The translations under genes and the position numbers were made by a program. The notes below the pieces were generated by a model. It worked only from the letters and a program-made list of their open reading frames with translations, searched no databases and was not told where the DNA came from. 64,000 nucleotides of DNA, from assembly GCF_027409185.1 (NCBI RefSeq), contig NC_084461.1, positions 188,206,001 to 188,270,000 of the forward strand, given 5' to 3'. Origin of the DNA: Cynocephalus volans (Eukaryota > Chordata > Mammalia > Dermoptera > Cynocephalidae). This document shows positions 56,701 through 64,000 of this stretch, piece by piece; the stretch's first letter is position 1; every line of letters begins with the position of its first letter.

Positions 56701-59700
56701 TAGCCTGGTTTCACATCAATCCACAACTTATTCCAGATTCTGTTTTCTACTAACTGCATCTCAAATCCTCTATTCCAGCCCAGCCTTGGCACTCAGAATT
56801 TCCCAAAGACAATCAGTAGATCATTATCCATCCTTGGTCAGTGCCGTTCTTGCACTTGGATTAGCTTCTCATTTCTTCTGTCTGCCTGATTCCTACTCAT
56901 CCTTTAAGGCCCAGTAAAAACCGAATGATAATATCCAATCTTGGCAAGAGTATAGGGAAATAGGCATTCTTACTACATGTTAGTAAGGATGTATACTGTA
57001 TATTTATGGAGGGCAATCTGGCAATATGTCTTGGAAGCCTTAAATAATGTACCTGCCTTTTGACTTAGCAATTCCACTTCAGGGCGTGTATTGTAGGAAA
57101 TAACTGGAGACATTCATAAAGATGTAGGTACAAGGATGTCATTATGACGTTATATATAATTGGGAAAAATTAGAAACAATCTAGTTGTAGAGGATTGGCT
57201 AAACAAATTGGGATGTATAAATAAGCTGGCATATGATGAAGCCGTTTAGTAGAATATTGCAAAAGCATATTTGATGACATGGAAGTATTAGACATTATAT
57301 ATTAAGTGAGAAAAGTCTTAAAGCAGTATGTAGAATATGATCCCATTTTTGTTACAACTCTATCTCCATACCATATTTATGTAAAGTCTGGGTTTGGTTG
57401 AAGATGACTGTACCATAACTTCTAGGCCCTAAACCTTCCAGATGATTTCACATTTTCTCATTCACACAATCCTGTGAAGAAATCTTTATTCTCAAGACAG
57501 AGAATTTTGCATATATTCTGGGTACTTATAAATAATCTGAAGTTCTATAAGCTTTTTTTTGTAATTGATGCTATCAGAGTTTATAAGGTTCATTTACATC
57601 AAAATTTTACCCTGGTCTATATTCTATACTTGACAAGATTTGCTTAAATGTTATTCTACTTGTCTTAATTTTGTCCCTGTTAGAGAAAAAATTGTCAAAT
57701 GCCAAACATTTAAACATTGAAAAGACTAAATAAAAATGGATTCAGTTCTAACATCATGCTTTCATAAATATTCTCCATGTAGCTTTTATCATAGTATACT
57801 AAAAGGGCCGAGCCCGTGGCGCACTTGGGAGAGTGCCGCGCTGGGAGCGCAGTGATGCTCCCGCCGGGGGTTCGGATCCTATATGGGAATGGCCGGTGCA
57901 CTCACTGGCTGAGTGCCAGTCACGAAAAAAGACAAAAAAAAAAAAAAAAGTCTCTAATATCATAGTATACTATAAGCATATGACAGTTTTTAAATAATTT
58001 TTCTAAGTTTATGCTTATGCCTTAAAACTTTGTATTATTATAATATATTTTTTAATTTTCAGGGGTGATAGCCAGTTTTGTAGTCAAAAAGCAGCCATCT
58101 ATTCGTTGAATTTTTCAGCAAACCCACCTCAAAGGGTGTTTAAAGTTGTTGACCAGATTAATCCATCTATTTTCTGCATTCATATTACAAACTGTAAGTA
58201 TTTGACATTGTAATATTTTGTGAAACTCTGGAAAATTTTTATTTTAAAGTTATTTTATGGAAAAATACCTCATGCCTTTTCTATGTTTTGTCTATGTGTA
58301 TAATGTATATTTTCTGAAGCCATTTCACAGGTAACTGCAAGTAATTTTTTTTTTTTTTTTTTGGTGTCTGGCCAGTACAGGGATCGAACCCTGGACCTTG
58401 GTGTTATTAGCACCACACTCTAACCAAGTGAGCTAACCAGCCAGGCCCCGCAAGTAATTTAATAGATCTAAGGACATGAACATGAAAGGGTAGTTTGCTT
58501 GTGCAGTTGTCTTTTGAAATCTTATACTTAATTTCGAAGGTGTTTATAATATGTAGACATATATCGTAATCTAGATTAATACACATGTGTTTTTTTGTTT
58601 TCTTTTTACTTTTTTCCCTCCCGGCTTAATGGTGGAAAATCAGGCTCAGCTTTGAACATTACCTGTGGTTTCTATTTCCTCTTTCTCTTTTATTTTTACT
58701 AAGAATATTTGCATGAAAACAGGATCTTTATTTTTATCTGAACATTTAGCTGAAATAAGTGTCTATATCCAAAGTATATTAAGTGTAAAATGTTACCAAG
58801 ATATTGAAGATCAGAGACTTTATATGGTTTTATTTATCAGTTAAACTTCATCATCTTTTGAGAATGTCTTTATATATTTTGGCTTTGTTCCCTTGTGATT
58901 GAAAACTTAGGTGAATGCTTTGTGTTTTGTAATCTGGAGTAAGGACTGACCAGTGACAGTCATGTTCTCTGTTGTTACACCAGCCCAGTGAACCGATCAA
59001 TCTGCTCCCTTCCTCTTTCTCTCTGCACACAGCACATTTTTCTCCAGGGCTTTAGAGGGGCTTTGTGAGAGTAGAAATTAGAAATAGGATTCTTTCATTC
59101 CTATAGCTATCTGGAGAGAGCTTCCCCTTACAGGTTGATGCAGCAGACTCATCAGTCCGTGGGATTCAAGAAATCCTGGGAGAAGTGAATATGGAAAAAA
59201 CCATTTTATTTTTTTCAAATTAACCTTTTTTTGTTTGTTTTTGTTTTTGGAGGCTGGCCAGTACAGGGACACATCTGCCTTAATGCTACTGAAAACTGTT
59301 TCCCAAAATATTTTATGTGTCATACCTAATATACATGTATTTTATGCTGATTTAAAATACTTTTTCTAAAACCAGATAAACCTGCACTATCCTTTATTAA
59401 TCCAGAAGTGCCTGATGAAAAGAATTTTGATAAATTGATGAAAACATCTGATGGTTTTACATTGAATGCAGAATCAGATGCTTCTTTCACAATCAAATTG
59501 GATGCTCCAAATTCTGCTAAATATGAGGTGAGCTGAGGACTTGATTGGGTCTACCCATGCTGTCACAGACATCCTGTCCTCATAAGTTAATTTTCAGTAG
59601 TTACCAGCAAAACTGGCTTCTCTGAGACATAGTCTTGATATTATAGACTGAAAAACTTAATGTTTGTGCCTACAAATCAAAGATCATGAAAATTTAAATT

Positions 59701-62700
59701 GAGTATTTGAATTCTGAATATAGGATTTAAGGTAATTTATTCTGTGGTAAGCTTGCATTTTTATATCTGCAGAATTTTTTGTACTTTTCAACCTTAAAAG
59801 ATATAGCAAAATGCTTGAGGCACGCTGCTGGGAACATGGAATGGATTGGTTGGATTCCTGGTCCTCTTCTCAAAATTCTATTTAGTTTTGCAGACTTTGG
59901 GAAGATGTGTGCTATTTTTTGGTTTTTAAAAATTTTGTCTTTTGTGTGCTGTTTTATATCTATTCATTAGTAAACCTTTAAAATGTGACATACATTAACT
60001 TTAAATAAACTTTAACTTTTTTAGAAAAATGTGAAAGCAACATGTACTAGTTCTAAAAGTTAAAAGTATAAAAAAATTAATAAAGAAGTATAGAGGGTAC
60101 ATAAGTAAAAATCGAAAGGCCCCATGTCTCCATTAAAACTCACACTGCAAATCATTGGTTTTTAAATGCACCTATGAAAATGTATGTATAGTATTGGATA
60201 GGAGTGGGATTTATAATTATCCACGTTGTTCTAGAAAATTCCTTTTTCAGTGATAAATCTTGTTCATCTTCCCATGTCGACATAAAAGTTATAATTTCTT
60301 GAGCATTTTTCATGTGCCAGGCACTGTGTAGAGTTTTCCAGGCATTACCTCACACAACTCTGGGAGGGACACATCATTGTCCCCATTTACCTGATGAGAA
60401 AAACCTAGGCACAGTTATAACTCATCATAACTAGTGTTAGAGCTACATTTTATAAAGTGTCTTTTTCTGTTTATGTACCTGAGCCATTCCACTCTTTACA
60501 GACTTTTTTTTCCAGTTCTTGCTATTATAGATAATACACAACAAACATTTTTTAATATACATATATCTTTGTATACTTGTGTGATTAAATCCTTAGGATA
60601 CATTCCTATAAATGGGTTAGCTTGGTCACAGTGAATGGAAATTTTAAATATTGATACCAGATTGCCATTCAGAAAGATTGTAGGAGGTTATACTCCCAGC
60701 TCCAGTGAACGAGAGGACTTGTTTTCCCATACCCTGGCTGGCACCAAAAGGTTTGGATAAACTTTCAAATTCAAGAAAATTAACTGTATGCCCAATAGCT
60801 GTAAATCTGGGTTTTGAATACTGGGGAAGAATTTTAGAGGATCTGGTTTTGGGAAAGAAGGCATTCTTTCACTAAGTTGACTTATAAAATATTGACTAAT
60901 AAAAATTGATTTCTATAATTTTAATGTATACTGTATCTGTTATTTAAATTTTTTTTTTTTTGGGTGGCCAGTAAGTGGATCCAAACCTTTGCCCTTGGTG
61001 TTTTTTTTTTTTTTTTTTTTTTTTTTGGTCTTTTTCGTGACCGGCACTCAGCCAGTGAGTGCACCGGCCAGTCCTATATAGGATCCGAACCCGCGGCGGG
61101 AGCGTCGCCGCGCTCCCAGCGCCGCACTCTCCCGAGTGCGCCACGGGCTCGGCCCTGCCCTTGGTGTTTTAACACCACGCTCTAACCAACTGAGCTAACC
61201 AGCCAGCCCTGTTATTTAAATAATAATGTTAGTGAAAAATAATTACTTTTCTCACCCAGTTCCTGTCTGCAGAGGCAAACGCTTATGTCAGCTTCTTGAA
61301 TACCTTTCAGAGGAATTCCATAATTAAAAAGCCTATAAATACAGTAACATGCACATACAGAAACCCACATCCTTTAAAAAAGGATGAGACAGCTAGATGC
61401 AAGTTTCACATGGGTGAGGACCATATCTGGTTTTAGCTCATCACTGTGTCCCTGACACTTGCAGTGCTGCCTGGCATGCAGTAGGTGCCCAATAAGTGTT
61501 GAATGAATGCTTTAATTACAACATAGTGACTATTGGTTGTTGTGTTTGCAGTATGGGTCTCAGCTGCAGACTTCAGATTCATTTCTGAGATTTCCTTCAC
61601 CTCTAACGTCATCTCTGTGCACTGATAATAACCCTGCAGGTAAGAGAGTGGCCATTCTTCTTTCTTTTTGTAAATAGTTTGTCATTAACAGTTTACATTT
61701 GTAGTAGTCATAATTAAACAGTCTTCCTAACTAGAAACAGAATCTTCAGGCTGAAAGAGGCTTCAAAGGTTATATAGTTTTATTTTCCACTCATGGAATC
61801 TTCTCTACCTTGTGCAGTCACTGCTTTGAGCACTTGTAGTGATGGGGAACTCACTCCTGAAAACAAGACCACTCAGTTGTTTAGAACTCTCTAACAACTG
61901 GAAGTGTTAAAGCTTGTCAGTAGCTGATATTTATTAAGGACTTACTGTGTGTTGGGTATTGTGTTAAGTGCTTGCATGTGTTTTTCCATTATATCCTCAC
62001 AGTGCTCCCTTGAGGTCAGGTTAGTATCTTCATTTTTAGATAAGGAAACTGAGAGACGTGCAGTTTCCTGCTTAGGCTCACTCAGGCGGTGGTGGAGCAG
62101 GGATGGAACCCATGTAGTCGGCTTGCAGCCCAAGCACCACTGTGCTCCCTTGCCTCCCATGGGTCCTGCTTCTTTCAGGAACATGATGGAATCCAGGGAA
62201 TAGCCCCCTAGGCAGTGGAAGGCAGCAGGCATGGCTCTCCGATCCTTAAGTGAGCCTTACTATGAAGTAGCGATCTAAGAGATGAGTCATAGGAAAATAC
62301 ATTTTGTTGAAAAGATGCTTAACCTTGCACACACTAGGAACAATGTAAGTTAAAACCAAACTGAGATACCATTTTCACTTATCAGATTGGCAAAGCTCAA
62401 AAAATTTGAGGCTGGGGGAAATAGGCACTCACCTACATAGCTAGTGGGACTCTAAGTTTGGCACAACCTCTGTGAAGGGCAGTTTAGCAATATGTATCAA
62501 AATCACAAGTGAATGTGCCTTTCAACCCAGCTGTTAAACCTTCTAGAAGCTGATCCTATGAAACTCTGGCCTGCATGCAAAATAATAGACTGCAGCATTG
62601 TTTGTGGTAGCAAAGATAAAGACGACTTGTGTCCATTAATTGGGAACTGGTAGAATAATTGTGGCACATTTATGATAGAATACTGATTATACCCACCCCC

Positions 62701-63318
62701 CAAAAAAGGAATCTCTTTGTGTACTAGACAGACTGATCTTTAAGACGTATTGTTCAATGAAAAGAACGAGGGGCAGAATAGTATATATATCGTGCATTTG
62801 TTTCCAAAAGGGGAAAGAAAAAAAAAAAAATATGTAATATATATATATTTTTAACATATGTATTTGCTTTTATTTTCATAGAATATTTCCAGAAAGATAG
62901 ACAAGAAACTTCATGCTGGTTGCCTCTGGGGAAGGGGCCTGGTAGTGGGGTGGGGGGTGGGGAGGGCAGGAAAGGAGTTAGAGGGAGACTTTGCTCAATA
63001 TCTTTTTGTGCCTTTCGAATTTTGAATCTTGTGAATGTGTTACCTTTTGGAAAATAATTTCTAAGCCTTATTTTAAATATATTTCATATCTGCCTTGTAA
63101 TTTATTTTGCAGTTTTACCTAGATTACATTTTTTTAGTTACCATTGGACAGTTGAAAAATTTCTTCTCTTTTGTATTTTTTTTTCCTTGGGAATGTTATG
63201 ATTTCCAGCGTTTCTGGTGAACCAGGCTGTTAAGTGCAGCAGAAGGATAAATTTAGAACAGTGTGAAGAAATTGAAGCCCTTCACATGGCTTATTACAGC
63301 AGCCCTAAAATTTTGAAG
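44561..63318 (+). CDS. TCTN1: TCTN1 (tectonic-1), spliced gene, first six coding exons; 3' part outside window
   Basis: Tectonic-1 is a secreted or membrane-associated component of the B9/MKS complex at the ciliary transition zone. It acts in Hedgehog signalling, and human mutations cause Joubert-type ciliopathy. Join 44561-44780, 47940-48060, 58063-58193, 59376-59527, 61552-61639 and 63209-63318. Together they give 822 nt, 274 codons with no stop and matching phases (1, 2, 1, 0, 1, 0 bases carried over). Human TCTN1 is roughly twice as long, so the gene runs off the right edge. Features seen: N-terminal signal peptide, Pro/Thr-rich linker, Cys-rich tectonic motif ([11 protein letters not shown], then CCCDPDC), and the start of the conserved tectonic (DUF1619) domain. 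Identification is from recognised protein sequence; very sure. Confidence 0.95.
44853..45012 (-). mobile_element. MIR, antisense, TCTN1 intron 1
   Basis: CATATGAGGAAACTGAGGCT, CAGAGAGCGTAAGTGG; upstream TTTATTGAACAGTTACTGCG. Confidence 0.75.
45375..45456 (-). mobile_element. Monomeric SINE, TCTN1 intron 1
   Basis: GATCTGAACCATTGACCTTG; flanks TGTAGTGAATC and TGTAGTGAGTA. Confidence 0.8.
46165..46360 (-). mobile_element. MIR, antisense, TCTN1 intron 1
   Basis: GGCAGGCACTGTGCTAAGCA, TTTAATCCTCACAACAACCC, GGTCACACAGTTGGTAAGTG. Confidence 0.8.
47116..47201 (-). mobile_element. Monomeric SINE, TCTN1 intron 1
   Basis: GTTGGCTGGTATAGGGATCA, CTGAGCTAACTGGCCAGCCC. Confidence 0.8.
47534..47556 (-). 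mobile_element. 23-bp micro-insertion of SINE 3' end
   Basis: GTGTGTGGCAGCTGTCTGAT between two copies of CAGAATCTGTGATTTT (from 47517 and 47557). Confidence 0.65.
47595..47710 (+). mobile_element. MER5-like DNA transposon fragment
   Basis: GTATTATCAGCATCACCTGG and AATCAGAGTCTTTG resemble the familiar ATCACCTGGAGG-type hAT fragment. Short and degenerate. Confidence 0.4.
47940..48060 (+). CDS. TCTN1: TCTN1 exon 2: cysteine-rich tectonic motif
   Basis: Acceptor TTTCTGTAG, donor GTAAGT (48061). It encodes [15 protein letters not shown] followed by the CCCDPDCSS motif and ends ...CSVPVVT. At least eight cysteines in about 40 residues suggest a disulphide-bonded extracellular or luminal module. 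Frame joins exon 1 (one base) and exon 3 (two bases). A MaLR-type LTR element begins only about 150 bp after the donor. Confidence 0.95.
48194..48213 (+). mobile_element. CYN SINE fragment, left part (interrupted by MaLR element)
   Basis: AGAGTTCGGATCCCCGTACC is the box-B and 3' region of the tRNA-Ile SINE. The matching tail (CTGCAC, C run, A run) lies at 51020-51037. CCATACT occurs just before (48187-48193) and just after (51038-51044) the pair. Confidence 0.65.
48214..48633 (+). repeat. 5' LTR of the MaLR-like element
   Basis: Starts near CAGGGTCCCTCAG and ends GACAGTACA. It has a TATA-like AAGTATAAAGG near 48339 and GCTGCT-rich R/U5 sequence. Unlike the 3' LTR it lacks an AATAAA signal. 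Confidence 0.75.
50174..50356 (-). mobile_element. Dimeric SINE (B/C intermediate) inside the MaLR interior
   Basis: GACCGGTAAGGTGATTGCAA, GCGGTCTGGGCGCTCCCAG. Extra piece CAGCACCACACTCTCCCC at its 3' side. Flanks TTTTTGATTTTTA and CTTTTGATTTTTA. Confidence 0.8.
50593..51019 (+). repeat. 3' LTR of the MaLR-like element, with AATAAA
   Basis: Begins TGGTCACGGACCCTCAGATG and ends ...AATACA. It contains GAATAAAGCC near 50888, a sense-strand poly(A) signal inside TCTN1 intron 2. Confidence 0.75.
51020..51037 (+). mobile_element. CYN SINE fragment, tail part (interrupted by MaLR element)
   Basis: CTGCAC followed by C and A runs, equivalent to the usual CTGCC-A(n) SINE end, followed by the CCATACT duplication. 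Confidence 0.6.
51794..51802. repeat. 9-bp direct repeat, left flank of the 2.26-kb insert
   Basis: CATCATCAG, matched at 54059-54067; candidate target-site duplication. Confidence 0.8.
52005..52778 (-). mobile_element. Second copy of the antisense ERV LTR (within the 2.26-kb duplicate)
   Basis: Same LTR as at 40346-41122, carried along by the segment duplication. It is 4 bp shorter at one site (TAGGTCTGTCAACAG versus TAGGTCTAACTGTCAACAG). Confidence 0.6.
52876..52942 (+). mobile_element. 5'-truncated monomeric SINE (copy 2)
   Basis: Same as 41220-41286 with one extra A before GGTCAAGG. Confidence 0.65.
53177..53286 (+). mobile_element. Monomeric SINE (copy 2)
   Basis: Same as 41521-41629, carried in the duplicate. 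Confidence 0.85.
54059..54067. repeat. 9-bp direct repeat, right flank of the 2.26-kb insert
   Basis: CATCATCAG, matching 51794-51802; followed by the resumed LTR sequence (CAGCAGCGGTGG). Confidence 0.8.
54680..54853 (-). mobile_element. Dimeric SINE (type B), TCTN1 intron 2
   Basis: Flanked by AGAATGTTATTTTTT. Confidence 0.9.
54910..55185 (-). mobile_element. hAT-like non-autonomous DNA transposon, antisense, carrying a truncated SINE
   Basis: GGGGTCAGCAAGCATTGTCT, AGCTTCACAGGCCATATGG, AACACTTTATTTACAAAAAC, TTTGCAGACCCCTAG. Ends are inverted repeats; same family as 30235-30560. Confidence 0.6.
55053..55102 (-). mobile_element. Truncated monomeric SINE in a hAT element
   Basis: GGGCAGCTGGCCGGTAAAGG; flanks AGAATATGTAAATGAGT and AGAATATATAAATGAAT. 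Confidence 0.65.
55430..55545 (-). mobile_element. L2 3' fragment
   Basis: AAGCTTCATGAGCTCAAGAA, CCACATAGTTGGCCCTCATT. Confidence 0.5.
55591..55734 (-). mobile_element. Type C SINE, TCTN1 intron 2
   Basis: Flanked by GATTATCCCCCTTTT and GATTATCCCCTTTT. Confidence 0.9.
56925..57375 (+). mobile_element. L1ME-like 3' region fragment
   Basis: GAGGGCAATCTGGCAATAT, TGACTTAGCAATTCCACTTC, GAGGATTGGCTAAACAAATT, TAGAATATGATCCCATTTT in L1 order. Confidence 0.7.
57805..57949 (+). mobile_element. Type C SINE, TCTN1 intron 2
   Basis: GGGCCGAGCCCGTGGCGCAC; ATCATAGTATACTA repeated on both sides. Confidence 0.85.
58063..58193 (+). CDS. TCTN1: TCTN1 exon 3
   Basis: Acceptor TTTTCAG, donor GTAAGT (58194). 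It encodes [20 protein letters not shown] and onwards to [11 protein letters not shown], part of the conserved tectonic domain, with a potential N-glycosylation site (NFS). Phase agrees with exons 2 and 4. Confidence 0.95.
58348..58449 (-). mobile_element. Monomeric SINE, TCTN1 intron 3
   Basis: GGATCGAACCCTGGACCTTG; flanked by GCAAGTAATTT. Confidence 0.85.
59225..59269 (-). mobile_element. Truncated monomeric SINE, TCTN1 intron 3
   Basis: GGAGGCTGGCCAGTACAGGG. Confidence 0.6.
59376..59527 (+). CDS. TCTN1: TCTN1 exon 4
   Basis: Acceptor AAACCAG, donor GTGAGC (59528). It encodes [20 protein letters not shown] onwards to APNSAKYE. The exon ends on a codon boundary. Sequence agrees closely with remembered human TCTN1. 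Confidence 0.95.
60288..60440 (-). mobile_element. MIR, antisense, TCTN1 intron 4
   Basis: CATGTGCCAGGCACTGTGTA, TCCCCATTTACCTGATGAG. Confidence 0.75.
60440..60755 (-). mobile_element. L1M fragment, antisense
   Basis: Reverse of old L1 sequence: TGCTATTATAGATAATACAC, TGTGATTAAATCCTTAGGAT, AGATTGCCATTCAGAAAG. Confidence 0.65.
60949..61209 (-). mobile_element. Monomeric SINE containing a nested type C SINE
   Basis: Outer SINE parts 60949-61004 and 61156-61209 (CTAACCAACTGAGCTAACCA); outer target repeat CTGTTATTTAAAT (60937 and 61209). Confidence 0.85.
61005..61155 (-). mobile_element. Type C SINE nested in a monomeric SINE
   Basis: GACCGGCACTCAGCCAGTGA, GAACCCGCGGCGGGAGCGTC; target repeat TGCCCTTGGTGTTTT on both sides. 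Confidence 0.9.
61410..61520 (-). mobile_element. L2 3' fragment
   Basis: TGCCTGGCATGCAGTAGGTG then CAATAAGTGTTGAATGAATG, the usual L2 end read in reverse. Confidence 0.6.
61552..61639 (+). CDS. TCTN1: TCTN1 exon 5
   Basis: Acceptor GTTTGCAG, donor GTAAGA (61640). It encodes [20 protein letters not shown] then SLCTDNNPA, 29 codons plus one base. Confidence 0.95.
61920..62150 (-). mobile_element. MIR, antisense, TCTN1 intron 5
   Basis: ATTTATTAAGGACTTACTGT, TTTTTAGATAAGGAAACTGA, GGATGGAACCCATGTAG. Confidence 0.75.
62290..63060 (+). mobile_element. L1ME-like 3' region fragment with AT-rich run
   Basis: GAGATACCATTTTCACTTAT, GGGCAGTTTAGCAATATGTA, GTCCATTAATTGGGAACTGG; ends in GTGAATGTGTTACCTTTTGG. 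Contains an A/TATA simple run at 62815-62850. Confidence 0.7.
63209..63318 (+). CDS. TCTN1: TCTN1 exon 6 (last in window)
   Basis: Acceptor ATTTCCAG, donor GTAAGA (63319). It encodes [20 protein letters not shown] onwards to YYSSPKILK, ending on a codon boundary. Exon 7 is not in the remaining 680 bp. Confidence 0.95.
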
Positions 63319-63535
63319 GTAAGAATTATTTTGAAGTGGAACTGATTCATTAGGTATGTTTCTGTTGTTTGTACTCTAAAATGACAGTATAGAATAATTT
63401 CAGTACATGATTGACGCTCAAGTTTAAATTTCTGTACTTTGGTATCAGTGATTATTGAAATAATTCTTTAAATAATTTTTATCTTTATATAGTTAGTTCA
63501 TATTTTATGTTTATTTTTTTCATTCTTTTATTAGT

Positions 63536-63631
63536 TTTCTTTTCTGGTGGCTGGCCAGCATGGGGATCCAAATCCTTGACCTTGGCGTTTTATAACACTG
63601 CTCTAACCAACTGAGCTAACCAACTAACTCC
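63536..63631 (-). mobile_element. Monomeric SINE, TCTN1 intron 6
   Basis: GGTGGCTGGCCAGCATGGGG, CTAACCAACTGAGCTAACCA. Confidence 0.8.
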
Positions 63632-63724
63632 ACTTTTATTCATTTTAATGGTAACTGATAATGTCTGTCTCCTGAATTTAAAAAAAGAAAAAAAGAAAAA
63701 CTTTACTAGTAACTAAACACTTTA

Positions 63725-63787
63725 TTTTATTTTTCTTGGTGGCGTTACAACACCGTGCTCTAACCGACTGAGCTAACTGGCCGGCCC
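63725..63787 (-). mobile_element. Monomeric SINE with internal deletion, TCTN1 intron 6
   Basis: GTTACAACACCGTGCTCTAA, AACTGGCCGGCCC; flanked by CTAAACACTTTA. Confidence 0.75.
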
Positions 63788-63839
63788 TCTAAACACTTTA
63801 GAAATCATAAAACCATCTTAATGTCTGTGACAGAAATAA

Positions 63840-64000
63840 TTATATTAGCACCAAAAAGAGCTCGTTGTCGGAAACCAGAAGAGAAAATCCACTCTCTGGT
63901 TGGCAGATGAAGTGCACAGCCGGACAGGAAAGGAAACAGGATTGTTGGAGAAGAGAGAAGTGGGGCCCTTCTCTCTGGGTGTAGTGACCGAAGCCTGGAC
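63840..64000. other. TCTN1 intron 6, unrecognised end of window
   Basis: About 160 bp of unique-looking, slightly GC-richer sequence after the last SINE. No splice-consistent exon matching TCTN1 was seen. Confidence 0.4.

Larger units (their letters stand above)
48061..58062 (+). other. TCTN1: TCTN1 intron 2 (10 kb, largely LTR-derived and duplicated sequence)
   Basis: Largest TCTN1 intron in the window. It contains a MaLR-like element in sense, an antisense LTR split by a 2.26-kb duplicate of intergenic DNA, several SINEs, a hAT-type element and an L1M 3' region. More than half is explained by transposed or duplicated DNA. Confidence 0.8.

Noticed and set aside
63319..64000. TCTN1 exon 7 in the last 680 bp
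   Set aside because: No acceptor followed by tectonic-like coding sequence; the interval holds two SINEs and unrecognised sequence.

Overview
This is a 64-kb piece of a placental-mammal nuclear genome, most likely from a colugo (Dermoptera). The argument rests on repeats. More than 60 short interspersed elements derive from tRNA-Ile (box A TTAGCTCAGTTGG, box B GGTTCGGATCC, tail usually CAGCTGCC plus poly-A). That is the description of the dermopteran CYN SINE family. I saw no Alu, B1/B2 or carnivore-type SINE. Mammal-wide repeats (MIR, L2, L1M, hAT elements, MaLR LTRs) are also present. The species call is inference; the mammalian gene content is certain.

Two protein-coding genes are visible, arranged head-to-head about 30 kb apart, the same order and orientation as on human 12q24.11. 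PPTC7 (mitochondrial PP2C phosphatase) is on the minus strand: only coding exon 1 (14190-14412) lies here, with a CpG-island promoter to its right, and positions 1-14189 are its first intron. TCTN1 (tectonic-1, ciliary transition zone) is on the plus strand. Its CpG-island promoter carries a near-palindromic RFX X-box, and six coding exons (44561-44780, 47940-48060, 58063-58193, 59376-59527, 61552-61639, 63209-63318) read in one continuous frame for 274 codons with consensus splice sites. The remaining exons lie beyond the right edge.

Region by region: 1-14189 is PPTC7 intron 1 (SINEs, MIRs, an L1M 3' end). 14190-14900 is PPTC7 exon 1, 5' UTR and promoter. 14900-44370 is intergenic and densely packed with L1M fragments, SINEs, a solo retroviral LTR with an exact 5-bp target duplication (21067-21428), other LTRs, hAT-type elements, a 5S rRNA pseudogene (39647-39771) and a 5'-truncated L1 with target duplications (42776-43331). 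From 44370 rightwards is TCTN1.

The most unusual structure is in TCTN1 intron 2. A MaLR-like LTR retrotransposon with both LTRs (48214-51019) sits inside a CYN SINE. A second LTR of that family, in antisense, is split by a 2.26-kb insert (51803-54058) that is nearly identical to intergenic sequence at 40144-42402 and flanked by a 9-bp direct repeat. The two copies are direct repeats about 11.66 kb apart and bracket the TCTN1 promoter and exons 1-2. No bacterial-type system, CRISPR array, or functional tRNA or rRNA gene was found.
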